In this document: positions 9,813 to 19,122 of the stretch, piece by piece
Numbering within the stretch: position 1 is the first letter of the stretch
Layout of the letters: every line of letters begins with the position of its first letter
Source: Rhodanobacteraceae bacterium
GTDB taxonomy: Bacteria; Pseudomonadota; Gammaproteobacteria; Xanthomonadales; Rhodanobacteraceae
Length of the DNA: 36,491 nt
Direction of reading: 5' to 3'
NCBI GenBank assembly: GCA_009996615.1
Contig: JAACZU010000008.1
Coordinates: forward strand, 141,727 to 178,217
Notes under the pieces: generated by a model
Told to the model about the DNA's origin: nothing
The model's database searches: none
Seen by the model: the letters and a program-made list of their open reading frames with translations, nothing else
Position numbers and translations under genes: made by a program

Positions 9813-12240
9813 ACTGGCACGCCTCGCACATCTCCGGATTCTCCAGCGAGCACACCAGCGCCTCGGCATCGGTGTACGTCTTCGCCGGCGCGGCGCTGAC
9901 CGTCGCCTTGGCGATCTTCGTCGCCGGGCGCGAGCGCAGGTAGTAGGTCGTCTTCAGGCCGCGCTTCCACGCGTACATGTACATGCTCGAGAGCTGGCCG
10001 ATGTTCGGGTTCTCGATGAACAGGTTCAGCGACTGGCTCTGGTCGAGGAACGCGCCGCGGTCGGCGGCCATGTCGATCAGCGCGCGCATCGGTGTTTCCC
10101 AGACCGTGCGGTAGATCGTCTTGAGCTGCTCCGGCAGCGCCGCGAGCGACTGCACCGAACCTTCGGCCAGCTTGATCGCGTCGCGGATCTCGGCGGTCCA
10201 CAGGCCAAGGCGCTTGAGCTCGTCGACCAGGTAGCGGTTGACCTGCAGGAAGTCGCCCGACAGCGTCTCGCGCTTGAACAGGTTCGACACCTGCGGCTCG
10301 ATGCACTCGTAGCAGCCGGCGATCGAGGCGATCGTCGCGGTCGGCGCGATCGCGATCAGCAACGAGTTGCGCAGGCCGTGCGCCTTGATCTCCTCGCGCA
10401 GCGCGTCCCAGCGCGCGGGGTCGCGTGGCGTCACGCCCCAGGCGTCGAACTGCAGCTCGCCGCGCGCGGCGCGCGTGTCGGCGAAGGCCGCGTGCGCGCC
10501 CTTCTCGCGCGCGAGCTCGAGCGAGGTGCGCAATGCCCAGTAGTAGATCTCCTCCGACACGCGCGCCGACAGCTCGCGCGCCTGCGCGCTGTCGAACGGC
10601 AGGCGCAGCGCGAAGAACAGGTCCTGCAGGCCCATCAGGCCGAGGCCGACCGGGCGCCAGCGCAGGTTCGACGCGCGCGCGGTGTCGATCGGATAGAAGT
10701 TGAGGTCGATCACGCGATCGAGCTGGCGCACCGCGACCTGCACCGTGTGCGCGAGCTTGGCGAAGTCGAACTCGCGGCCGTCGTGGTGCTGGGCGAGGTT
10801 GATCGAGCCGAGGTTGCACACCGCCGTCTCGCCCTCGCTGGTGACCTCGATGATCTCGGTGCACAGGTTCGACAGGTGCACCGTATTGCCGGGCTTCGCC
10901 GTCTGGTTCGCGGCGCGGTTGCAGGCGTCCTTGAACGTCATCCAGCCGTTGCCGGTCTGCGCCAGCGTGCGCATCATGCGCGCGTACAGATCGCGCGCCT
11001 TGATCGTCTTGCGCGCCAGGCCCTGCGCCTCGGCCCGCGCGTAGGCGCTCTCGAACGCCTCGCCCCACAGGTCCGGGAAGTCCGGCACGTCCTTCGGATC
11101 GAACAGCGACCAGTCGGCATCGGCCTCGACCCGGCGCATGAACAGGTCGGGAATCCAGTTCGCGAGGTTCAGATGATGGGTGCGGCGCGCGTCGTCGCCG
11201 GTGTTCTCGCGCAGTTCGAGGAACGCCTCGATGTCGGCGTGCCAGCTTTCCAGGTACACGCAGGCCGCGCCCTTGCGCTTGCCGCCCTGGTTGACCGCGG
11301 CGACCGACGAATCGAGCGTCTTCAGCCACGGCACGATGCCGTTGGACAGGCCGTTGGTCGAGCGGATCAGCGAGCCTTCCGAGCGCACGCGATGCCAGGC
11401 CAGGCCGATGCCGCCGGAGAACTTCGACAGCATCGCGACGTCGCGGTACTTGTCGTAGATCGCTTCCAGCGAGTCGGCCGGCGAATCGAGCAGGAAGCAG
11501 CTCGACAGCTGCTCGTGGCGCGTGCCGGCGTTGAACAGCGTCGGCGAGCTCGGCACGTAATCGAGCCGCGCGAACAGGCCGTACAGCTCGATCGCGTCGC
11601 CGGCGTTGTCGCTCAGCGCGCAGGCCACGCGCATCCAGAAATGCTGCGCGGTCTCGATCACCTGGCGCTGGGTCGGGTGCTTCAACAGGTAGCGGTCGTA
11701 CAGCGTGCGCAGGCCGAAGTACTCGAAGCGCAGCGTGTGCTGCGCCTCGATCGCGTCATTGAGCTTGCGCGCATTCGCCTCGACGAACGCGAGCACGCGC
11801 TCATTGATCAGGCCCGCCTCGAAACCGAGCCGGATCGACTGCGAGAACGAATACACGCCAAGGCCCTGCACTTCCTTGTCGATGTACGCGGCGAGCAGGC
11901 GCGCGGCGGCCTTGGAGTATTCCGGCTCCTCGGCGATGAACGAGGCGGCGGTGCGGATCGACAGCTCGTCGAGCTCGCGCGTGGTCGCGCCGTCGTAGAG
12001 GCCGGCGATCGTCTTCAGCGCGACGCGCATCGGGTCGACGTCGGCCAGACCCGCGCAGCAGCGCGTAACCGCGCGCACGATCTTGTTCAGGTCGACCGGT
12101 TCCTTCGCGCCGGAGCGCTTGGTGACTTGCATCGACGCCGGACCCGCGTGCGGCGGAGTCAGCGCGAAGCCGGGTTGCTCGTGGGACGGGACAGCCGGCG
12201 TGGGCGCGGTGCGCGGAGCGGCGGCGACTTCAGGGGACAT
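9811..12240 (-). CDS. nrdA: Ribonucleoside-diphosphate reductase class Ia, alpha subunit
   Basis: This 809-aa catalytic subunit reduces ribonucleoside diphosphates. After a non-conserved, Pro/Ala-rich 35-residue lead comes the ATP-cone (MQVTKRSGAKEPVDLNKIV, allosteric dATP site). The active-site set is complete: the first cysteine in HEQLSSCFLLD, N-x-C-x-E in SNLCTEI, the partner cysteine in TAVCNLGSINL, and the C-terminal redox pair CEACQ with a further cysteine in ALVCSLE. The start at 12240 is supported by AAGGAG 7 nt upstream (12253-12248). That ribosome site lies inside a 10-bp inverted repeat, downstream of a cobalamin riboswitch. The stop overlaps the edge of the repeat block that separates it from nrdB. 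Confidence 0.96.
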   Translation of the reverse strand: MSPEVAAAPRTAPTPAVPSHEQPGFALTPPHAGPASMQVTKRSGAKEPVDLNKIVRAVTRCCAGLADVDPMRVALKTIAGLYDGATTRELDELSIRTAASFIAEEPEYSKAAARLLAAYIDKEVQGLGVYSFSQSIRLGFEAGLINERVLAFVEANARKLNDAIEAQHTLRFEYFGLRTLYDRYLLKHPTQRQVIETAQHFWMRVACALSDNAGDAIELYGLFARLDYVPSSPTLFNAGTRHEQLSSCFLLDSPADSLEAIYDKYRDVAMLSKFSGGIGLAWHRVRSEGSLIRSTNGLSNGIVPWLKTLDSSVAAVNQGGKRKGAACVYLESWHADIEAFLELRENTGDDARRTHHLNLANWIPDLFMRRVEADADWSLFDPKDVPDFPDLWGEAFESAYARAEAQGLARKTIKARDLYARMMRTLAQTGNGWMTFKDACNRAANQTAKPGNTVHLSNLCTEIIEVTSEGETAVCNLGSINLAQHHDGREFDFAKLAHTVQVAVRQLDRVIDLNFYPIDTARASNLRWRPVGLGLMGLQDLFFALRLPFDSAQARELSARVSEEIYYWALRTSLELAREKGAHAAFADTRAARGELQFDAWGVTPRDPARWDALREEIKAHGLRNSLLIAIAPTATIASIAGCYECIEPQVSNLFKRETLSGDFLQVNRYLVDELKRLGLWTAEIRDAIKLAEGSVQSLAALPEQLKTIYRTVWETPMRALIDMAADRGAFLDQSQSLNLFIENPNIGQLSSMYMYAWKRGLKTTYYLRSRPATKIAKATVSAAPAKTYTDAEALVCSLENPEMCEACQ

Positions 12241-12243
12241 GCG

Positions 12244-12281
12244 GTTTCTCCTTCACGAGCAGTGGGCACGCAAGGAGAAAC
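12244..12281 (-). promoter_or_regulatory. RBS-sequestering hairpin in the nrdA leader
   Basis: On the minus strand GTTTCTCCTT (12281-12272) is exactly complementary to AAGGAGAAAC (12253-12244), with an 18-nt loop. The 3' arm contains the nrdA Shine-Dalgarno AAGGAG, and the ATG follows 3 nt after the stem. The helix would hide the ribosome site, making it a likely expression platform for the riboswitch upstream. Confidence 0.8.
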
Positions 12282-12461
12282 GGACGACGACGCATGGCGT
12301 GAGACGCCCGCGACCGCCGGCCTTTCGCTCCCGCGAGCGAGGGAAGGACCTGCGGACGACGCGGACGGAAAAGAGCGCGCTGCTCCGGACGGAGGCGCGG
12401 CGATTTCCGGCCGGTCCCTCCCGCGAGGGCCTTCTAGCCAGTCGCCGCGCCTTGCGGCGCG

Positions 12462-12645
12462 ACGGTCGCGGCAGGTATTCGGACTTTCGGGCGTCGCGGC
12501 CGAAGCCGCTCCTGCGCGGCGCCGCGCCCCGAGCCGAGCTCAGTGCGCACCGCGCCGTTCGTTCCCGATCACCGCTGCGGGGCAGCTCCGGATTTGCACC
12601 GGATTCCCTCGTCGGCCATTCAGCCTAGGACCCAGATGTTGTGCT
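12462..12645 (-). promoter_or_regulatory. Cobalamin riboswitch upstream of nrdAB
   Basis: The minus strand carries the conserved B12-element blocks in order: CCGGTGCAAATCCGGAGCTG (12603-12584), CCCCGCAGCGGTGA (12583-12570), a B12-box-like GCGCACTGAGC (12550-12540; usual form GCCACTG), and the closing AGTCCGAATACCTGCC (12485-12470). The variable arm between the B12 box and the 3' block holds a REP-type palindrome (about 12493-12517). A stable hairpin GTCGCGCC-GCAA-GGCGCGGCGAC follows (about 12463-12441). Known parallels are B12-repressed class Ia reductases in organisms that also own the B12-dependent class II enzyme NrdJ. Confidence 0.88.
12493..12517. repeat. REP palindrome embedded in the cobalamin riboswitch
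   Basis: On the minus strand this reads GCAGGAGCGGCTTCGGCCGC followed by GACGC, the classic GGAGCGGCTTCGGCCGC REP type of this order. It forms a GCGGC-TTCG-GCCGC hairpin with a UUCG tetraloop and occupies a peripheral variable arm of the riboswitch, so it need not disturb ligand binding. Confidence 0.65.
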
Positions 12646-12694
12646 GGGCGCCATCGACGGCCACAAGATTATGTGCCGAGTTTGGAAAGATCAA
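12629..12694 (-). promoter_or_regulatory. nrdA sigma-70 promoter with two candidate NrdR boxes
   Basis: TTGATC (12694-12689) and TAATCT (12671-12666) are 17 bp apart on the minus strand. The -10 lies within GCACATAATCTTGTGG (12676-12661), which resembles the palindromic NrdR box (acaCwAtATaTwGtgt). A second, weaker GCACAACATCTGGGTC (12644-12629) sits exactly 32 bp away on the same face, the spacing reported for paired NrdR boxes. Promoter confidence is higher than NrdR confidence. Confidence 0.6.
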
Positions 12695-12823
12695 TTCTTG
12701 ACGGCGCCCTCTGGCGCGGCTATGGCAGCCGCCGCCGCGAACGCCCGGCGACGGAGAATTCGCCCGCGAGCCGCCGGCCGGCGGCCTGTGATCGGGCCGC
12801 CGGCGGATCGCCTCCGCCAGCGC

Positions 12824-13714
12824 CTACTGCGCGTGACCGACCTGGTTCAGCGGCAGCCTGAGATAGGCCACGCCGTTGGCCTCCGCCGCCGGCAGGCGGC
12901 CGCCGCGGATGTTGACCTGCAGCGCCGGCAGGATCAGCCGCGGCACCGGCAGCGTCGCGTCACGCCCCGTGCGCAGTGCGACGAAATCCGCCAGCCCGGC
13001 CACGTGCCCGACGTGCACGTTGTCCCGCCGCTGCGCCGCGATCGAGGTCTGCGCCAACGGCGCGCGCCCGCCCGGCGGGTAGTCGTGGCACAGGAAGATC
13101 CGCGTGTCCGCCGGCAGTGCGAGGATGCGCTGGATCGACGCGTACAACTGCGCGGCGTCGCCGCCCGGGAAGTCGCAGCGCGCGGTGCCGACATCGGGCG
13201 CGAACAGCGTGTCGCCGACGAACGCGGCGTCGCCGATCACGTAGGTCAGGCTGTCGCCGGTGTGCCCCGGCGTGGCGAGCACGCGCGCGGCCAGGCCGCC
13301 GATGCGGAACGTGTCGCCGTCGTCGAACAGGCGGTCGAACTGGCGGCCGTCGGCGACGAACTCCTCGCCGAGCCCGAACAGCGCCTTGAAACGCGCCTGC
13401 ACCTCGACGATGCCACGGCCGATCGCCAGCGGTGCGCCGAGCGCATCGCGCAGGTAGCCGCCGGCGCTGAGGTGATCGGCATGCGCATGCGTCTCAAGAA
13501 TCCACTCCACGCGCAGGTCCTGCGCGCGCACGAACGCAAGCACCGCGTCGGCCGACGCGGTCGCGGTCCGCGCCGCCGCCGCGTCGTAATCGAGCACCGG
13601 ATCGATGATCGCGGCCGCCCCACCCACGCCTTCGTGGACGACGTAGGTGAACGTGCTGGTGTCCGGGTGGAAGAACGCTTGCACCGCCGGGGACGGCATC
13701 TGGGCAACGGGCAT
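12824..13714 (-). CDS. MBL-fold hydrolase, Blh/ETHE1-like persulfide dioxygenase
   Basis: This 296-aa metallo-beta-lactamase-fold protein resembles the Blh/type III persulfide dioxygenase group, which oxidises glutathione persulfide to sulfite in sulfide detoxification. The metal site is visible: THAHADHLSAGGYL, TPGHTGDSLTYVIGD, VGDTLF and FLCHDYPPGGR, with the family segment GTARCDFPGGDAAQLY. The start is uncertain: ATG at 13714 (MPVAQMPSPAVQAFFHP) is preferred, with MPSPAV 15 bp later equally possible; the frame opens at 13795. No rhodanese or sulfide:quinone reductase neighbours are in the window, so the substrate is inferred from the family only. Confidence 0.8.
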   Translation of the reverse strand: MPVAQMPSPAVQAFFHPDTSTFTYVVHEGVGGAAAIIDPVLDYDAAAARTATASADAVLAFVRAQDLRVEWILETHAHADHLSAGGYLRDALGAPLAIGRGIVEVQARFKALFGLGEEFVADGRQFDRLFDDGDTFRIGGLAARVLATPGHTGDSLTYVIGDAAFVGDTLFAPDVGTARCDFPGGDAAQLYASIQRILALPADTRIFLCHDYPPGGRAPLAQTSIAAQRRDNVHVGHVAGLADFVALRTGRDATLPVPRLILPALQVNIRGGRLPAAEANGVAYLRLPLNQVGHAQ

Positions 13715-13867
13715 CGGATCGGCTGCTCTGCAGGGCAAGGCGCCATTATCCAGCAGGACGCGAACCAGCGACGGCCCCTGAGGCTGGCCGGACACGCCAG
13801 ATCTGCGGCGGCCTGATGGGATCGCGCGCCGAATTACGTAATGGCAGGAAGCAATAGAGGAACCATC

Positions 13868-14914
13868 ATGTCACGCACGCTCCTCGCCGCGCTCCTGCTC
13901 GCCGGCCTCGCCTCTCCGGCCCACGCCGACATCCTCGTCGGCAATTATGGCGGCGGGAAAACGCCGGAGTCACTGCACGCGTTCGCCGACGACGCCAACG
14001 GCGATGCCGCGCCGATCCGCGCGCTCGGCGGCCCGGCCTCGACGCTCGTGTCGGCGGCCGGCGGATCGTACGAGGCGAATGAGGGCGTGCTGTACGTCGC
14101 CGACTTCTTCGGCCAGGCGATCCGGGTCTATCCGGCCTACGCGAACGGCGATGTCGCGCCGCTGCGCGTGCTCGATGCGCCGCTCCTCGGCCAGGTGCGC
14201 AGCGTCGCGATCGACGTCGCGCACGACGAGCTGCTGACGACCAATTCCGGCTGCTGCCTCGCGGCCTACCCGCGCACGGCGAGCGGGACAGATTACCCAT
14301 TGCGCTCACTTTCCTGGGGCGGAATTCCCGGCAGCCAGACCCAGCTCAACTATCCCTCGTCGATCGCCTATGCGCCCGGCCGCGACGAAGTCCTGCTGGC
14401 CGATTCCGACGCCGGCGGCCCGAAGATCCTCGTGTTCGACCGCGGCCAGACCGATGCGTACGCCCCGCCACGGCGCGTGCTCAAGGGCAACCTGACCGGC
14501 TTCGGCGACTGGATCGGCGGCATCGCGCTCGACCCGGGCAACCACCTGCTGTACGTGGCGACCTACACCACGAACCCTGACGCCACGCGCTCGGGTCGCA
14601 TCCTGGTGTTCGCCGACGATGCCGGCGGCAACGTGGCGCCGCTGCGCACGATCGCCGGCCCCTCCACGCAGCTCGACACCGCCAACTCCGCGTTCCTGTT
14701 CGGCCTCGCCGTCGATCCGCTGCGGCGGCGCCTGATCGCGAGCGTGCAGGACGGGACCCTGGCGAGCGGCAACGCGTTGCTGGTCTGGTCGCTCGATGCG
14801 AGCGGCGATGCGGCCCCGCTGCAGGCGATCCGCGGCAACCAGACCGGCATGCTCGCGATCGGCGCACCGATCTGGGTTCCAGCCGACGCGATCTTCGCCG
14901 ACTCGTTCGACTGA
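13868..14914 (+). CDS. Secreted beta-propeller-like protein with IFADSFD tail
   Basis: This 348-aa protein begins with a clear signal peptide, MSRTLLAALLLAGLASPAHA, with predicted cleavage before DI. The mature part holds repeated blocks such as ANGDAAPIRALGGPAST, ANGDVAPLRVLDAP, AGGNVAPLRTIAGPST and ASGDAAPLQAIRG, a degenerate repeat of about 60 residues typical of NHL/SMP-30-type propellers. It ends in ADAIFADSFD, similar to the short IFxDGFE tail I recall on many secreted Xanthomonadales proteins. Function is unknown. The start follows AGAGGA (13857-13862) by 5 nt. It is upstream of mutS on the same strand, with a 63-bp gap. Confidence 0.8.
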   Translation: MSRTLLAALLLAGLASPAHADILVGNYGGGKTPESLHAFADDANGDAAPIRALGGPASTLVSAAGGSYEANEGVLYVADFFGQAIRVYPAYANGDVAPLRVLDAPLLGQVRSVAIDVAHDELLTTNSGCCLAAYPRTASGTDYPLRSLSWGGIPGSQTQLNYPSSIAYAPGRDEVLLADSDAGGPKILVFDRGQTDAYAPPRRVLKGNLTGFGDWIGGIALDPGNHLLYVATYTTNPDATRSGRILVFADDAGGNVAPLRTIAGPSTQLDTANSAFLFGLAVDPLRRRLIASVQDGTLASGNALLVWSLDASGDAAPLQAIRGNQTGMLAIGAPIWVPADAIFADSFD

Positions 14915-14977
14915 GGCAGTCCGGAGCGCGGTGCGCGCGGCTAGACTACGGAGCCCGCTCGCCAGCCCCGGCCCCGG

Positions 14978-17548
<2,571 letters not shown>

Positions 17549-17563
17549 GCGCGGCGCCGCCGG

Positions 17564-18220
17564 TCAGAAGCGGATCAGCGGCTGCAGCAGGCGCGCGAAA
17601 CGGCCGGAGAAGCGCAACGGCGCATCCGTCGCGGCGGCGCAGATGCAGGGCACGCCGGGCGCGGTAACCGGCTGGTGCTCGATCTCGTCGTCGAGGTCGG
17701 CAACGTCGCCGGGAGCGAAATGGCCGAGCGCATCGTCGTAGGCGCCTTGCAGCACCAGCGTCAGCTCGTTGGCTGCGTGGCCGTGCATCGGCACACGCCG
17801 GCCGGGCGCGATGCGCAGCAGCATCAGCGTCCCGCCGGTCACGCCGTCGGCCAGGATGCGGTGCACGCCGGGCGCGATCATGCGCCAGCGAAGATCGCCG
17901 TAGGTCGCGCCGAAATACGGTTGCAGCGGCGCCGGCAGGCAATCCGGATCGGCCACGACCGGTACGCGGTGCAACGGCGGCGGATCGGGCCGGGTTTCGC
18001 CCAGCCGCGCCAGCATCCGGTCGCGCGCACCGGCCGACAGCGGCGCCGGTTCACGCTGCTGCATCAACATGCCGCCGGTCCGGTCGGCGTCGAGCAGTTG
18101 CTCGCGGCAGTGCCGGCAGATGCCCAGGTGCGCCGACACCAGCACCGCGAACGCAGTGGGCAGCGCGCCCGCCGAATAGCTGACGAGGGTGGCCTCGTCG
18201 GGATGATGGAGAGGTCTCAT
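17564..18220 (-). CDS. chrR: ChrR-family zinc anti-sigma factor with cupin domain
   Basis: This 218-aa protein is the likely anti-sigma partner of the ECF factor just upstream. The N-terminal zinc-binding anti-sigma domain has H6, H31, C35 and C38 (HLGICRHC), the same numbering I recall for Rhodobacter sphaeroides ChrR. The C-terminal cupin has H146, H148, E152 and H182, matching the second metal site of ChrR. In Rhodobacter the pair senses singlet oxygen and organic peroxides. Its ATG overlaps the sigma stop as ATGA (18220-18217), which implies translational coupling and a balanced ratio. The sensed signal here is inferred from family only. Confidence 0.88.
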   Translation of the reverse strand: MRPLHHPDEATLVSYSAGALPTAFAVLVSAHLGICRHCREQLLDADRTGGMLMQQREPAPLSAGARDRMLARLGETRPDPPPLHRVPVVADPDCLPAPLQPYFGATYGDLRWRMIAPGVHRILADGVTGGTLMLLRIAPGRRVPMHGHAANELTLVLQGAYDDALGHFAPGDVADLDDEIEHQPVTAPGVPCICAAATDAPLRFSGRFARLLQPLIRF

Positions 18221-18852
18221 CGCGTACGCCTCATACCCGCCTGCAATTTGCCGAATGCACGTCGCAGGGAGGACTTGACCGTGCCCAGCGGCATGTTCAG
18301 TTCGGCGGCGATCTCACGGTGGGCCTTGGCTTCGAAGTAGGACATGCGGATCAGACGCGCCTGCGCCGCCGGCAGTTCGTCGATCGCCTGCTTCAGCCCG
18401 GCATGGTCGACGAAGGCTTCCGCGTCCGAAGCCGGGTCGCTCGCCGCCTCGCTGTCGAGCCATTCCAGGCCGTCCTGCACCGGCATCCAGTTCGGCTCGC
18501 TGCGGATCGTGTCGATGTACAGGTTGCGCGCGATGCGGAAGAGCCAGGTAGCCAGGCTCGCGCGGGCCGGATCGAACAGGTCGGCACGCCGCCATACGCG
18601 CAGCATCGCCTCCTGCACCAGCTCCTCAGCCGACGCCTGGGCCACGCCCAGGCCAAGCAGGTAGCGCTGCAGCCGCGGCGCGAAATGGTCGTAGATGCGC
18701 ATGAAGCCGTCCCGGTCGCGACGCGACGCGACGGCAGCCATCTGTTCGGACCAATAGCGTGCATCGGCCGCGACGTGGGGAGAGGGTGGGGACAATCGCC
18801 TGGCCGCCCCGAGGGGCGTCACCTTGCTGGTAGCCTGATCGGTGTCGATCAT
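18217..18852 (-). CDS. ECF RNA polymerase sigma factor (RpoE/ECF11-like)
   Basis: This 211-aa extracytoplasmic-function sigma factor has region 2 (FMRIYDHFAPRLQRYLLG, EELVQEAMLRVWRRADLFDP, ATWLFRIARNLYIDTIR) and region 4 (DELPAAQARLIRMSYFEAKAHREIAAELNMPLGTVKSSLRRAFGKL, helix-turn-helix). The start MIDTDQATSK at 18852 follows GAGGGG by 7 nt; an in-frame opening at 19086 adds unrelated residues. It pairs with the ChrR-like anti-sigma through an ATGA overlap. No convincing copy of the TGATCC...CGTA promoter of ECF11 factors was found upstream, so autoregulation cannot be shown. Confidence 0.9.
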   Translation of the reverse strand: MIDTDQATSKVTPLGAARRLSPPSPHVAADARYWSEQMAAVASRRDRDGFMRIYDHFAPRLQRYLLGLGVAQASAEELVQEAMLRVWRRADLFDPARASLATWLFRIARNLYIDTIRSEPNWMPVQDGLEWLDSEAASDPASDAEAFVDHAGLKQAIDELPAAQARLIRMSYFEAKAHREIAAELNMPLGTVKSSLRRAFGKLQAGMRRTR

Positions 18853-19122
18853 ACCCAAGCCCCTCGCGCTGCGCCGATCGTGGTCGAACGATCCAGCCGG
18901 TTCGTTGCGTGTCGCGCTCAAGGGGCACTCCCGGCGGCGGAACTCGCGTGGCGGCCGCCCCAGCCACGCGGGGAGGCAGCGGAATGGATCGAGGATGGCA
19001 TTGCACCCACCTTCAACGGTTGCTCGTGCGCTTGTACGCAGGAGCGGTCCGTCTGGATGCAGCGCCGCGAGCGCCGGCCGAAGCAATGCCGGACCGCGGC
19101 GGCCCGAGGCGCTCCGGCGCGC
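18853..19122. other. Gap between ABC-permease operon end and ECF sigma gene
   Basis: In this 270-bp gap both flanking genes read leftward, so it holds the end of the long pha/ABC transcript and the promoter of the sigma/anti-sigma pair. No clear terminator, promoter or additional gene was recognised. Confidence 0.5.

Noticed and set aside
12241..12823. A protein gene in the nrdA leader
   Set aside because: Open frames exist, but the region is explained by promoter, cobalamin riboswitch, REP and hairpins, and the translations are low-complexity.
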